64,000 bases of DNA from Larix kaempferi (GCA_027924585.1 BSBM01001719.1:13473001-13537000), one strand, 5' to 3'; shown: positions 50,543-63,725, numbered from the stretch's first letter. Translations and numbers: made by a program. Notes: generated from the letters alone by a model not told the origin.

Positions 50543-51027
50543 ATGCGAGTGAGAGCAATGCTCATTGGGTACAAGGATGGAGTGAAATGGTATAATATGT
50601 GGAATCTAGTCACGAGGAAGGAATTTTATAGTAGAGATGTGATCTTTAGAGAAGTTGGAGGCACTTCCAGGGATGAAGAGGTTAAAATACAAAATGAACC
50701 AAAACAGCAAGAGTTTGAAATGAACAACGAAATTCTAGATTCAGGTGAGTCAAATGAATCTAACGAAGAGCTGGAACAATAAACTCTGAATGTTAGGAGG
50801 TATGGTCGAGCAAGACAACAACTAGAAATGTATAGTCCACCTAAATTTTTCTCTGCTTTTGTGTTATCTACCATAGAAGATGATCCTAAGTCGGTAAATG
50901 AAGAAATTGACTTGACAGAGAGTAAACTTTGGAAAAGGGCCAAGGAAGAAGAAATGGATTCCTTGAAGAAGAATGAAACGTGGGATCTAGTCATGTTACC
51001 AAATGGAAGGAAACTTATTGGCCAAAA
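50543..51027 (+). pseudogene. Copia-2 integrase C-terminus and RT N-terminus fragment
   Basis: Reads LIGYKDGVKWYNMWNLVTRK and YSRDVIFRE, the usual end of copia integrase. An acidic linker with EESNE-like sequence and a TAA follow. Next come the RT lead-in QLEMYSPPKFFSAFVLST, ESKLWKRAKEEEMDSLKKNE, TWDLVMLPNGRKLIGQK. It stops abruptly at 51027, where copia RT would continue with a Trp and the catalytic domain. It is a fragment, probably cut by the copia element that follows. Confidence 0.8.
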
Positions 51028-51157
51028 GGGCCATAGGTCTTCACCTGCCATAATTGATGTGGTGTGCCATTATTTTATGTTTAATTGTATTTAAATATAT
51101 GAATCAATTTGGAATCCTACGGTAATCAGTATTAGAACCAACATTTGGTATCAAATT
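51028..51157 (+). mobile_element. Copia-3 LTR tail and primer site
   Basis: The sequence before 51144 ends AGAACCAACA, a typical copia LTR end, and is followed by TTTGGTATCAAATT, close to the initiator-Met tRNA complement. The LTR start is not clear; only about 90-115 bases separate it from copia-2. Confidence 0.5.
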
Positions 51158-51262
51158 TGTATTTTTCTTTAGGGGGGCAGATTTGTTGCTAAGGATTTGG
51201 GTTGGTCCTGGATTTGGTGAATGCCTGTTGTAGTATAATATTTTTGGAAACATTTAGTTAGA

Positions 51263-52340
51263 ATGGCTAACGCATCAAGGATAGAAATTGAAAATTTTAA
51301 TGGGAAAAATTTTGAGCTTTGGAAGCTTAAATTAGAGGATCTCCTTATGGATCAAGAACAATGGGTTGTAGTCAACCCACAAATGAATCCAGATGGTGTG
51401 TTGAAGGAAAAATAGCAGAAAATCGACAGAAAGGAAAGGAGTACAATCCAACTTTGTTTAAGAGATTTTGTATTGTTGAATGTCTCGGAAGAAGACACTG
51501 CAAAGAAGCTATGTGAAAAGTTGTGGAACTTGTACCAGTCGAAATATTTGGTTAATAAGTTGTTTCTTCAGAAGAAGTTAGATCTTCTGAGGATGGGTGA
51601 AGGTGACCCAATTACGGAGCACCTGAATGCGTTCCACATTGTTATTATTGAGTTGTTGTATATGGATATTAAAATCACTAAGGAGAAATTTTTTAAAATG
51701 TGTCATTCTATTTTGTTCTTTGCCAGATTCCTAGGACAGCCTGGTCATGGCTATTGGTAGCAATAGTGCCACATTGAAGATCAATGATGTGGTCACATAT
51801 ATATTGTAAGAAGAGATTATATGAAAGGACATGGAAAGTTTGACACACGAAACCTTAACTGTAAGAGATCAACCGATAAACCGAGGAAAAGACAAAAACT
51901 CTAGTAGAAGATTGAATTCAAGGGGTAGATCTAAGACCAAATCCCCTGGTCTAGCGATGAAAACATATCGGTGATGCAGTAAAGTCAGGCATTATAGATG
52001 AAATTGCAAGTTGACGGAAGTCAAGAAAAGAAAAGGGTCCAAGAAAGGTCAGTCAACCGATGGTAAGTCTTTGCAAGAAGAGAAATGTGATGTGTATTTT
52101 TCCTCCACAAGTACATAGTTGGATCATGATTCTTGGATGATCAAATCCAGTGCATCATATCATATGACACCTAGTAGACAATGGTTCTGTGAGTATGATA
52201 AGTTCGATGGTGGTGATTTCCTACTGGGAGATGATTAACCAACCAGGATAATTGTACAAGGTAAAGTTCGACTGAAACTGAAAGATGGAAGAAGAGGAAC
52301 ACTTCCAGGAGTACTACATATCCTAGGTTTGGATTGAAAC
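51263..52340 (+). pseudogene. Copia-3 gag and protease start
   Basis: ATG 51263 gives MANASRIEIENFNGKNFELW and KLEDLLMDQEQW, a copia UBN2-type gag start. After a TAG at 51412 it goes on with LWNLYQSKYLVNKLFLQKKL and GDPITEHLNAF. A zinc knuckle region near 51970-52010 is damaged: TGA codons replace residues and the first Cys is lost. The protease region reads SWMIKSSASYHMTPSRQWF, where the catalytic Asp-Ser-Gly is KSS, so it is dead. It ends near LPGVLHILGLD and NLISIS. Confidence 0.82.
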
Positions 52341-55300
52341 CTGATATCGATAAGTGTTTCTACCTGGAATCACACCTAGGAAAAAGCAACAAAAATATTC
52401 AAGCCACTAGTGTGGACTTGGGGGCAAGCCAGAATCAAGTGTTGTCACCTGAAACTCAACTCCTCCATCTAGGATTACTCCCAATGAATCCAAGGGGGGT
52501 GGACCCTAAAAAGTAAAAATAAAAGTAAGGTGTTTAATCTAAGAAAGACAAAGAAACTAATCTAGGAGTTAGAAAAAATTACACAAGAGCAATGCAACAT
52601 AAAGATATCATCATTCATTGTTCCATATCATCATTGTCATTTGAAATATAAACATCCATCATTATGAAAAATAAATAACTAGACCAGTGCTGATAAATGG
52701 AGTTAGAAATAAAGTGCTTGAAACAGAAACGACAATGTTGTGCAATTGTTCTTGGTTAATTTTATTATTAATGTGGTAATGAATCTTTTTTATTATGTCT
52801 AGGAGATTCCCAATATACCACAAGGTACTGGGAATATGTCTGGAATTTAACCAGGTGGCTTCTCACTTAGACATGTGGGCTGGATCAGAGTCTCTGGGAG
52901 GTGTTCAACACTATACCAAATGAGATTATAGTCTAACGGTTTCCCGAGGTCACTACCCAGTGGTTCCCGCGTATTTTGAGAAATTTTCCCACCACAATCA
53001 AATAAGAGTTTAAATCGAAATTTCACAAATAGGTGGTTTATTGGGATGTGTTAATCTTATTACTAGTCACGTATTCCCTTTCTGGTGTGATCAACATGTT
53101 CAAACTGAACTGCAGTGATCCCAGAGCATACGGGGAAAAGCCTTGTTAAATTTTAAGTATTGTTGAAAAAATATTTTACTTTTTTAAAGCCCCAAGAGTC
53201 TCTTTTCAGGTTAGTACTCAGGAAAGACCTTATCTGGAAACCTTACTTCGGGAAAGCAAGGGGTGTTTCGGATTGTAGTAAAAAAGTGAAAAATTGTAAA
53301 AAAATGAAGAAAACTGGGTCCTGAGTGAACTCCTGGCCCGCCAATGGAACAGACCAATGAGATTTATTTTAGCCCTAGTTGATTTTAATAAATTATTGAA
53401 AAAGAAAAACTAAACTAAAAATTGCAAGCTAAGAAAAATGAATCGACACAGTTCCCCCCTGGGGGGATGGGGTGTGGGCGTTGGTTATCCCACTTGCTCT
53501 CATTTAATATTTTGTTACAATGTAATTTAGAAGTGCCCTAGTCTTGTAAAATGACTCAGTGGCTTACAACAATAGAAGGAAAAAGTATCTAGTTTAAGAA
53601 AATATGGTTCTGGGTGCTCTAGATGGCCTGATCTATCAAAATTTTGCCAGCATCTCCTCCTACTTGTTCATCAATTACTGCAAACTAGAAATCTAATGTT
53701 AGTAAAATATGCTCAAAAACACTTTAAGAATGTATTTGGGTCACCCAAAAAATACCCCAAAAATTCTAAGGGAAATAACTAAGTAAAATGCCAAAAAATG
53801 AACTAAGTGAGACAAGTTGTAAGGCTTGTCTCCTTAGGATCTTTGCACACTCAAATAGCTGCAAATTTTAAGCTCTTTAAATCAGCCAAATAAACTTATT
53901 TAAAACTCAATGAAACATACTACTTGCTCAAGCCTTTAAACATGTAAAAATTCAACATGTAACAAGAAATATGACTTTACTAGATCTAGATTAAAAATTT
54001 TACTTTGAGAAACAACTTAAGATCTAATAAATTAATCAGATCTACCTATGATATTTGCAAAAGAGTAAGATATGAGATACGAAAACCGAGGTAACCAAGA
54101 ATATTTGAAATTTTTATATGCTGAGAAAGAAAAAAGAAGCAGAATAGCCTTTGAAACCAGAAAACTTTGAAGGCTTGGAAGTGGGACACCAAGGGCAAGA
54201 TCCACCAAAGCGTGCACAGATGATGAAAATGAGAGAAAACAAGCTATCTTCTTCTTCAACCTGTCAACCTGTAGCTAACAAAAACACTCACAAAGAAACT
54301 ATCAAACTAGAAATGCACGTGGTTAGAAATCAAAATAATATGAGCATAAACAAATGAACATATAAATTTTAAATCTCTAATCAAGATGACAAATAAAAGA
54401 AATAATTAAAACAAGCAAGATTAATTAGTCTTCCCTACAAAATCGTTACCAATCCTTCAAGTAGGCTAGTAGATGGCAGAAAATTACTTGCACATAAATT
54501 TCCATAGCTAAATATCACCTCATGCCATGTGATCATGAAGCCACTCAAAAATCATCACACATGTGGACCTCCAAAGTCTTCTTTATTCAATAGAAAAAGA
54601 TAAACAAATTACAATGTGGTCTGCTCCAACTCTAACTAGAGCAAATGAGAGTGGGCAGACATGTATAAATAGGATGAGCAAGAGAGCTAGGTGCATTAGT
54701 TGAAGGAGGAGATGGTGGAGTGAGTGGAGTAGATGGTGGCATGAAAGGGGCTGCCATATCCTCACTCTTGGCTTCCAAAATGCAACTGCAAATCATCTAG
54801 AAATCAGCCAAGTGACAGCCCATAAATATAGTTGCACGCTTCCCTAAAGAGAGGGCCCACTATCTTGGGAAATGCGCCCTCCCTAACTGGGAGTTAACTC
54901 CACCTATTATGCTACCCCAAATTCACTACAAATCATCTCTTACAACTCCTAAAAAATATCTTAAATAATTCTAACTTCCAATCCCCCAAAAATTGGAAAT
55001 TGATTTTTCATGATTTTTTTATTTTTTTTATTTTTTCTCAACTTTTTCACTTTTTTTTGGAAATTTTGACATAAGTGAAAAATAAATGACTAGAAAACTA
55101 TTGAAAGTGGGTTTTGGGGTATGGTGGGTGCTCTGAGTTAGAAAACGAGCACCCCCATGAAAAAAAAGACCCCTAGACCACACTTTTACACCACTTACAA
55201 ATATTTTAATTAAACCATTAAAAAATGGCTTAATTTTACGGGAAAAAAAAACCACCTTTTTCGCCGGAATTAAAAAAAAAAAAACCTAGGTGGAGTTAGC

Positions 55301-55461
55301 ACATGTCCATATGACCAAAAATAATTTCTAGCATGTTGATATACATTTACTCGTGGACTTTAATAACCCCCTAAGGCCCATAAACCTCATTAGGCATTCC
55401 AGCTTTGGAGGAGCAAGAGAAAAACTCAAAACTTATGTTATACAAAAATGCAAGACATAAT
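52341..55461. other. Unassigned AT-rich DNA left of Tat-5
   Basis: No open frame over about 85 codons and none with recognisable content. It contains A and T homopolymer runs (55010-55290) and a G-rich spot near 53458-53480. The longest minus-strand frames (54032-54259, 55028-55255) look random. Confidence 0.5.
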
Positions 55462-56435
55462 TGTTACACCAAAATATCGTCACCATGGCACCCTTGTTAA
55501 CTCAATGCTTTGATTCCCAAAGTTCCCTGAGATCAAGTAAGTTAGCTAGAGAAATTTGATGCCTTTTTCCACATTTCTAGTTGGGTCGGCGCATTATGTC
55601 CTTGAGCAAGTAGCGCCCAACTAGGGCCGGCGCAGAATGTATTCTTCCATCCTATGCCGGTGGCGCGGAACTCCTTTGTTCAACCCACGCTTTCCTTCTC
55701 AGGCACTTGTTGTCTTCATGCAACCTACGTCTGGGTTGGTTAAATGGGATAAAGGGAGCTTTCGAGCTAGTTCTAGAAGTTGGATGAGGTGGATCCCTAT
55801 CCCTAACTCCTAGGTGAGTTGTCCTACGGTTCCCTAACCTCAAGGGAGGATCCCTTAGCCCTCTCCCCATGATCCTAAACCTACTCTATCCACTTGGTCC
55901 TATAAATACAAGGCCCCTCTCCATTCCAAAGGCAGGAAGTCTATAGCACTTACATGCTGGTGAAATTAGCTTAGGAGATCCCTACTCATCTTTTGGGAGA
56001 CTCATACTTCCTTTGGATGCATTGGATTGGCTTTTTGGAGGAGGATTACGACGTTAAGGCTTGGGTTGTGATCATACCTCTATATTGTATTTTCCCTCTT
56101 TTATACAGTAATATAAACTCAAATATTATCGTGTTGTTAATGTTTGTATTTTAATTCCTTAACCGTTTACTTAGATCAATTATTGTTTAGACATATTTTA
56201 CTGCTTGTATTTTTTCCATATGTCTTGGAAGGTCTTGCAGCTAAAGATATGACGACCGCGGGATTCAGAGCAACAAGAAGAAGAAGAAGATCTACGATCT
56301 GAAGGTAAGAATTCTATCACTTGATCTCTAACTAGATCTAGGAAAGCAGTCCTATGTTTGGTCTTATTTGTTCTAGATTCACATTGAACTAGGGAGATCT
56401 GGCCCGCTTCCGCTCAAGTAGATTGTCCAATTACA
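55462..56435 (+). repeat. Tat-5 5' LTR
   Basis: 974 bases, TGTTACACCA ... CCAATTACA, same family as the Tat-2 LTRs. TATAAATA at 55901-55908. A GAA repeat is at 56276-56291. Confidence 0.85.
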
Positions 56436-56439
56436 AATC

Positions 56440-56457
56440 TGGCGACCATTCTAGGGA
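56440..56457 (+). promoter_or_regulatory. Tat-5 primer-binding site
   Basis: TGGCGACCATTCTAGGGA, four bases after the LTR. It has several mismatches from the common type, as in Tat-2. Confidence 0.75.
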
Positions 56458-58704
56458 ATTACATTAGTTTTGATTTCAAGTTTGAGTGTGTTATTCGTTG
56501 ATTTCCTAATGAGCCATTGCTTTTCCTCTTAATCCTATTTTCACCATTAGTTTCTTTCTTCTAATAGTTTGTTGACTTTCTCTGGGTCTGTTGAGCCATT
56601 CGCAGTCCAGCTATTTAATCATTGGTTGGAGTTTTTATCTTGTTTGCTTTGATTTATTCGCCCGACACACCTGGGCAGTACATCTAGGGCACCTGTCCAC
56701 CCAGGAGCGCATTTTTCCTTTGGTCATACTGCGCCATCGGCACTTTTCCCGATTTGAAATTATGCATCGTCGGTACTCTTCCTTTGTGTGCAACCCGTGT
56801 CGGGCGCTCTGTGCCCAAACATAACCTACGCCGATTTTTCAAACTTTATGCTTGGGTCTTTTACTCCAAACTTGTGATTTTTTGGGTTTATCTATAGACA
56901 TCTCTGCACTGTATCTTTTAGGCAGGGACTCTTTTATTCAATTGTGTTTTGTTTGGTTTGCTTGCGTTGGATTTTGGGTCTTTTTTATCAAGTGAGTTTG
57001 ATTGAAGTGATGGGAAATTTCAATCCCCCACGATCATCCACTCTAGCTTGTTCTCCCTGATTACCTCATTGGATCTATCCAGCATGCTAGATCCGCTTCG
57101 AAACCTTTGTTGAACTTGGCTATCTTTTGTTGGCTTGCATTTGATTTTTTTTTAGTGATTTTTTTTGTTTTTTAGGTCATTGGAGTGCTTGTCATTTCTT
57201 TGAGAATTTTTGTGTACTTAGATTGCTACAAGTAGTCTTTATTTTCATCGATTTACACTTAAAAGCATCATTGTTATCAAGTTTAGTCTTGGCATATCAT
57301 TGGAAAAATTAAAGAGTGCTTCATTTTTACCATTTTCAAGTGCATTTGAGAATTGTTGTAAAAATTGGTTCATGCATTGGAGTTCGTCATAGATCTTTTG
57401 GAAAGTTTGAAAAAAAGTTAATCGTTTGTATTTTTCTCAAATTATGAGCCATTCATTTTCTTGAAAAATCCAAGTGTAGTCAAATTTTTTGCAAAAGTGA
57501 TTCCATGCTTGAAGACATTATTTGCATTTCTTGATTTTTTATGCTTTTAGGTTATCATTGTGAAACATGAAAAGCTAGTGTGCTCTAGATAGAGATTCTC
57601 CCTTTTCGTCATTTGAGTTCATTCTAATTGAAAAGACAAAAAGAAATGCTTTGATTTGGATTTGATGTGTTTTGGGTTTTTATCTTTTGCTTGAAAAAAC
57701 GAAAAGAGTGCTTTTCCTTATCATTTTTGGTAGATTGAGAGTGTTATTGAAATTTACTGTTGTGTGAGACCATTGGAAAAAGATTTCTCCTTCCCGTACA
57801 TAGATTTCATCAAAAGAAAGAGTGCATTTTTCATGTAGTTAGGGATTTCATTATGTTTACGTTTATGTACTCACCTGATGCATTCACCTAACCGTCTAAA
57901 TAAAATTAATGGTAGAAATAGGTTAAAATATTTAGTAACTTGTGTGTTAAGTTAAAGACGTGTTCCGGCGTCTTAAAACCTAGCAGCTATCGTTATTTTC
58001 CTGCACTGCATCCTGGGGGTATTGTAGTTCTTCCATGTACCAACCGGTATATCGAAGCTCTTTCACGTACCAACCAGTATATCGAAGGATCTTTCACGTA
58101 CCTTAGGGTATATCGAAAGGCACTTCACGTACTCGGTGTATATCGAAAGGTGTTTCACGTACTCGGTAGTATATCGGAAGGCTCTTTTCATACGGTTGTG
58201 CATTAGACAACACCAACACGAATTTGAGATCCCACGTACCTTGCGTATATCGGGAGACATTCTTAGGATTCCTGAAACCAACTGATCTAACCATTTGGCC
58301 ATCTTGGGGGAGAAATACACCGAGAACGGCACTCGGGGAGCTACTACGCACGTACTATCAGGTAGTCGGGTTATATGGTCAGGGGTATGGGCCTAATCCT
58401 CCCTGGTTAGTGCTCTTAAAAATTGGGCCAAGTATAATTGTTGGACCCTGTAGTATATTGCGAGTTGCAAAGCCTTGACAATCCCGTGCGGTTCCATATT
58501 TTTGAATCCACACCTATCACATAAGTTTGCTTGCGGCCTTAGTTTGTGCAGATTTTTGTGGACTACTTTTCTTTTGTTTAGTATACCCTTAGGAGAAATT
58601 TTGGTTCGGTCATTCTGGCTGAACAGCCTTTGAGAAGGTCCCGCAGAATTTTGAACTTACCACCCGAATACTCCCTTAATTAGGAGGTAATTTCAAGGGT
58701 AAGC
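56458..58704 (+). other. Tat-5 5' leader
   Basis: Homologous to the Tat-2 leader throughout. No conserved frame. Contains the minisatellite below. Confidence 0.7.
58031..58195 (+). repeat. Leader minisatellite of Tat-5 (about 6 units of 30-33 bases)
   Basis: Units with TTTCACGTACCAACCAGT and GTATATCGAAGG start near 58032, 58062, 58093, 58124, 58154 and 58187. Tat-2 has about four. Confidence 0.8.
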
Positions 58705-61479
58705 ATGGCCACACAAGTTACAGTTGTGTTGCATGAAGTAGAAAACTCCACTATGGAGTCCAGAGTGAACATGTTTCCTCCTGATTCACCCACCTCTAAC
58801 CCGTCAAGGGAAGAAGAGGAAGAACCTTCCACTTCACAAGACATACCTTTCGACCATGTGATGTCGGGCGAACCTGGATCCATAGAATGGTTAAATACAT
58901 CCCAGGATGACCCTGTGTCCGCAGCATTTGGTCCATCTCCATCCTTTTGGGACACCTCTCTCAAGAAACAATGGGCCCACTTGGCTATCGATCCGAACAC
59001 TGACACTTCCCCTCTTTGGGATTCCCATGTCCAGCATATGGCTCTCGTCTATGAACTCATGGATGAACTACACCAGCATGGTGATGAACTTCGTCGCTAG
59101 AGCCTATCACGGAGAAGACACATCCCAGAGACACCCATGCTTTGATACACTCCCATTCGATCTTTATCACTTACTTCACCGGAGACACCCATTCACAACG
59201 TGACCACTTACGAACCTAGTCAACCTTCATTTCTTGCGAGCACACCTCTCAGTCAGGGGACCGATTCCACACCTCAAATGACTCACAATGTTGAAGGAAA
59301 AATGTCCAACACCCCAGCCACTACTACAACCGGAACATTACCTTCCCCTCCCCCACCCCAAAACTCGTGGGGAGGATTCTCCTTACCTCCTAGTTTTATC
59401 ATGCGTAATGTTCCTCCCAATGTAAGTAGTCAACAACCCATTATGATTCAACCACACACTAGCGTTCAACACGTTGTCATTGGGGGGAAACCCTCACTTT
59501 TTATCCATAATTCGAGTGGAGGACTGCCAATTGGTCAGTCCCTTGGAAGCTCTTTACTAGTTGTGGGATCCACCTTAGGATTACCCCTTGGTGGGGGTCC
59601 ATCCAACCTAACCCAACCTGCATGGATTCAAGCGTATCCAGGTTATCTTAACCCTGTCTCGGGACAACTTAATCCCATAAATGTACTCCACAGGATACCT
59701 TATCCCGAAAACTCATATACTCCATGGGGACATTTTAATGTTTCACCATTTGGACCCCCACCAACTTTTCCTCATGCCCCACCACCCCCACCGCCGTATG
59801 GTCCACCTCCTTCTGGAGGGGGCGGACCTCCACCTTCTGGTGAAGGCGAAGACCCACCCCATTCTGGTGGCAGAGTTCCACCTTATTCCGGCGGACCTAG
59901 AGGCCCACCACCTTTTGGTAGTGGTGGGCCCCTACCTTATGGAGGAGTCCCACCTCATTCCAAAGGCGGAGGACCCCCACCTTCCAGCGTTGGCGGAGGA
60001 CCACCACCTTCTAGTAACAACAGACCCCCACCCTATGGAGGAGGCCCACCTTATCTTGTAGGCGGTATCCCACCTTATTCTGGTGGCGAAGGCGGTGGCC
60101 CACCCTATTATGGTGGTGGAGGCGGTGGCCCACCCTATTCTGGCGACGGAGGCGGAGGACCCCCACCTGGAGGTCCACCTTATTACGGCAGTGGAGGACC
60201 CCCACCTTCTGGCATCAGACCACCTTATTATGGTGGCAGACCTACCTATGGTCCACCACCCAGAGGACCACACCCTTATGGCAAATTTTCATTAGGGACA
60301 CCTTACAATCAGTCGATTCAAGGTCCCATTGGTCCATATATGCCATATCAATACTATCAGTATCCGCAACCAAACCAACAATTGCCATTTTTTGCTACTT
60401 TGGACCTACCCAACCTGTCTCTCCTAACCAACAATCCCATCTTCCATGGTCATAATTGGCCACCCATTCCGGTCAAGTTACCCTCTGATATTCCCAAATT
60501 TTATGGCAAACCCGGTGAGGACCCGAAAAACCATGTGATGACCTACCATCTATCATGCTCATATAATTCCTTGATGGATGAATCGATCCATTTAAGGCTG
60601 TTTCAAAGGACCCTCACCAGCCCATCTTCCAAGTGGTATATCGAATTGCCACTGCACTCCTTTCCCGATTTTCGCTCTCTTGCTATGTCTTTTTTTACTC
60701 ATTTCCAGTTACCCATATGCTACGAAACTGGTACGGACCTTTTAACTTCGCTCTGTCAAACCACCGCAACTCACATCTCTGACCATATCCATGAGTGGCG
60801 GAGGATACAACGTCTCATTAAGGCTCCTTTCCAAATCAACTCTTAGCTGACTGGTTCATGAAGTCCCGTTTACCTGTCGTAGCTCGAGATGTGTCCATTG
60901 GAGGGGCCCTCACTGAGGAACAGGCTATTTCCCGTGCCCATTACTTAGACCTGGTCTATGCTTAATCTGGCACATTGTATGAAATTGTTCCTGATGCACC
61001 CCGTCCTACGTACGACCCTACAAAACCACCTAAGGGACCTCAGGCCAATGGAATCATTAGTTACCTTAACTCCCAGCCTTCTGCTCAAACTGGTGGACCG
61101 TCGAACCCCCAGGGTTCCTCCCCATCCCCACCACAGGCTGGCAGCAGCACCGCCATGTCACCCACTCCTGCCTCCACCAAAGAGGTGACCTCTATTCAAT
61201 CAGCTTCACCTTCGAAGTCCGGTGGTAAGAAGAAGAACAAAGGTAAACCTAAGAAATATTCTAATCAAGAGGAGCCCAATACTACCCCTGAAGACACCAA
61301 ATAGAATAGGAAGTTGAAGTATCCTTGTTTACTGTGTGGTGGTGACCATTTCTCAAAGGAATGTCCCCGCCGAAATGAAGTGAAAATGTTTCTCAATAGA
61401 AACCCTACTCCCACAATTCTCAACGATCCCTTCCCCACTCAGAACTAGCAAATTATTGCTCAACCTTCTCCTTCACATG
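58705..61479 (+). pseudogene. Tat-5 gag
   Basis: Starts at ATG 58705 (MATQVTVVLHEVENSTMES). An acidic stretch with EEEEEPSTSQD follows, then TSLKKQWAHLAIDP. A TAG at 59098 is the only stop before 60844. Then a linker, the Gly/Pro tract (59750-60280), YQYYQYPQPNQQLPFFATL, capsid (60480-60770: PSDIPKFYGKPGEDPKNHVM, SSKWYIELPL, FFTHFQLPICYETG) and HISDHIHEWRR. A one-base loss near 60830 ends this frame. In the next frame it continues with LTEEQAISRAHYLDLVYA, a Lys-rich KKKNKGKPKK tract and the zinc knuckle CLLCGGDHFSKEC (61325-61363, intact). Single-base repair aside, this is the best-kept gag here. Confidence 0.88.
59750..60280 (+). repeat. Gly/Pro-rich low-complexity coding tract in Tat-5 gag
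   Basis: About 175 codons of units such as GGGGPPYSGDGGGGPPPGG and GGGPPPSSVGGGPPPSS. It is longer than in Tat-2, with a different unit order, so it expands and contracts. Minus-strand frames opposite it (59932-60273) are Trp/Arg/Ser-rich mirror images and not genes. Confidence 0.82.
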
Positions 61480-62483
61480 CAGACATGTCCTCCACCGCGC
61501 ATGTTCTCATGATGCGTAGTGAGATGGTTAACTTGGACACATGTTCATGCTCGTATGAGAAGCCTTCTTTAGAGTCAGTATTGCGTCCGCTTAAGAGCAT
61601 GATTCGAAAAGCAGTTTTCAATCCTAATGCTCGGGCAGCTCAAAAATACAACATTGCAGAGGACTTGGCACAAGATCCTTGTGCTATGTCGACGCTAGAG
61701 GTCTTGTAGAACTTTCCTAACCATCTCAAGACTCATCTCTTTTCCATTGGCGCGGTTGATCCTAATTCCTCTAATACAATCATGTTCCAACTCAAGTACT
61801 TTAAACCGAGGCTTTCCCGCCAATTGGCATTTCAAGTCTCCACGAAGATTGTTGGCAAGATGATCCATCGTACTGTATTGGATGAAGGCGCTTCTACCTC
61901 GGTAATGTAGATATCATGTTGGAGAGCCATTGGTTCTCCTGAGTTAAATCATTCTCCCACTACCCTGAAAGCATTCGATGGTCGTAGCTTTCAACCCCAT
62001 GGGCTATTACAAGCCTTGGCAGTAGAGTTGGGGGGTAATACCGCAACCATTAATGTGGAAGTAGTCACAGCCCCTTTGGATTATAATATTTTACTTGGTT
62101 GTAATTGGTTTTATGCGATGATTGCGGCCGCGTCATCTGTCTTCTGCATTGTGCAATTCCCCCTCCAAGGTCGAATTGTCACAGTTGACCAACTGGATTT
62201 CTGTACATCGGACACCGCTACTCATCTCGACAATAACATCCCGTTACTCGGGCAGTCTTCACAATCATATGAGAGCATGGGGGTAGGCCTCATAAAAGAA
62301 TCATCTCTTATGGGTGTTTTTCCAACCTCGTATCCCCCTAACCATGTTGCTACGATGAACATGATATTCTCTTTTCCCAACTCCACCGATCCATGGCTCA
62401 TACCCGATGAAGCCACTATGCATATGATTGGAGATACCATGCCTCTTTTACCCACTGAACTCACTTATGAGGCTATCCAGTAA
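61480..62483 (+). pseudogene. Tat-5 gag end and aspartic protease
   Basis: Reads DPCAMSTLEVL then TAG (61707-61709; Tat-2 has CAG), later TVLDEGASTSVM, a TAG at about 61907, then WRAIGSPELNHSP, LDYNILLGCNWFYAM and IVTVDQLDFCTSDTA. The catalytic Asp and DEGA are intact. It ends TYEAIQ with TAA at 62481, in the same frame as the following linker. Confidence 0.85.
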
Positions 62484-62498
62484 GAACCAGATGACCAC

Positions 62499-63029
62499 TT
62501 GGTTGTGACCTCTACACCCTATTCTCTACAACGGACATCATCCCTATCGGATCCTCTGCTCTGGACTTTTCATTCTAACGAGTCCATCATGGAGATTATG
62601 AGTGCGGATGACCGTCCGTGGAAATACCTCCATCATCACTCGTCTTTCCTACCCCCATTGGATTTTGTAGAGAACCACATCACCACCATTTTCACACCGG
62701 ATGTCTACCCTTGCCCCCAATCCCCAATAGTTACATGTCATACGGACACTGAGGGAAACCTGGAAAACATTGAACCAACCACTCTGATTGACATCTTGGT
62801 TACCCTTGGTGTAGTGGAACATATTCGTTTAGGACAGAAATGTTCCCCTGAAGAGATTACTACTTTTATGGCCTTATTCAAGCAATTTCGAGACGTTTTT
62901 GCTTGGACCTACGAGGAAATTCCTGGGATAGACCCTTCTATTGTTTCACATGAGATTAAAACCTATCCCGATGCTAAACCTGTCCGTCAAAATTTACAAC
63001 CGGTACACCCTCAAAAAATTGTGGCTTAA
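62499..63029 (+). pseudogene. Tat-5 protease-RT linker
   Basis: 176 codons, same frame as protease: SNESIMEIMSADDRPWKYLH, DVYPCPQSPIVTCHTDTEGN, FMALFKQFRDVFAWTYEEIP, GIDPSIVSHEIKTYPDAKPV. Matches Tat-2 23862-24366 across its length. A frameshift follows at about 63030. Confidence 0.82.
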
Positions 63030-63725
63030 GGAAAAAATTGAAAAGCTCTTAAAGGCTGGCTTTATCTACCATGTTCCATTAACATAATGGGTCTCAAAAG
63101 CCGTCCTTGTGGCTAAGAAGCAGGGCACCATTCGTTCTTGTGTCGATTATCGAGGTTGAACAAGGCTTGTCGTAAGGACAATTACCCCACTCCCTTTATC
63201 GATCAGATCATACACAATTGTGCCGGAAGTGTCATCTTTTCATTCATGGATGGATTTTTCGGTTACAACCAGATTGAGATCCACCCAGCTAACCAACATA
63301 AAACAGCTTTCATCTACCCTTGGGGTACGTTTTCTTATTGCAAGCTCCCTTTTGGTCTCAAAAATGTTGGTGCCACATTTCAGCGGGCCATGTCGTATAA
63401 TTTTCATGATGTGAAGGAATTTATGGAACCCTATCTTGACGATATACCTGCTCATTCACGGTAGCGTGAGTTCCACATCGATCATCTGACGGCTGTATTC
63501 CTCATATGCAAGCGATACAACATCAACCTGAACCCTCACAAGTGTATTTTCTGCATCGAGTCTGGACACCTCCTAGGTTTTATCGTTTCGAAGGATGGGA
63601 TCCACATTGATCCCTTGAAGGTGGAAGCCATTGTCACCCTCCGACCTCCTACTGACATTACGAAACTACAAATTTTGCAAGGGAAGGAAACTTATCTGCG
63701 GCGTTTTGTCTGTAATTTCGCTCAG
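63030..63725 (+). pseudogene. Tat-5 reverse transcriptase
   Basis: Begins in a shifted frame, returns near 63150 with RLNKACRKDNYPTPFIDQII. Then come SFMDGFFGYNQIEIHPANQH, KTAFIYPWGTFSYCKLPFGL, FQRAMSYNFHD and the catalytic YLDD (63432-63443). After a TAG at 63462 it goes on with INLNPHKCIFCIESGHLLGF and LQGKETYLRRF. It is the uninterrupted reference that shows where Tat-3 entered Tat-2. Confidence 0.9.

Noticed and set aside
54032-55255. Minus-strand ORFs of 75 codons as host gene exons
   Set aside because: No recognisable domain, no splice pattern and low-complexity hydrophobic composition from T-rich DNA.
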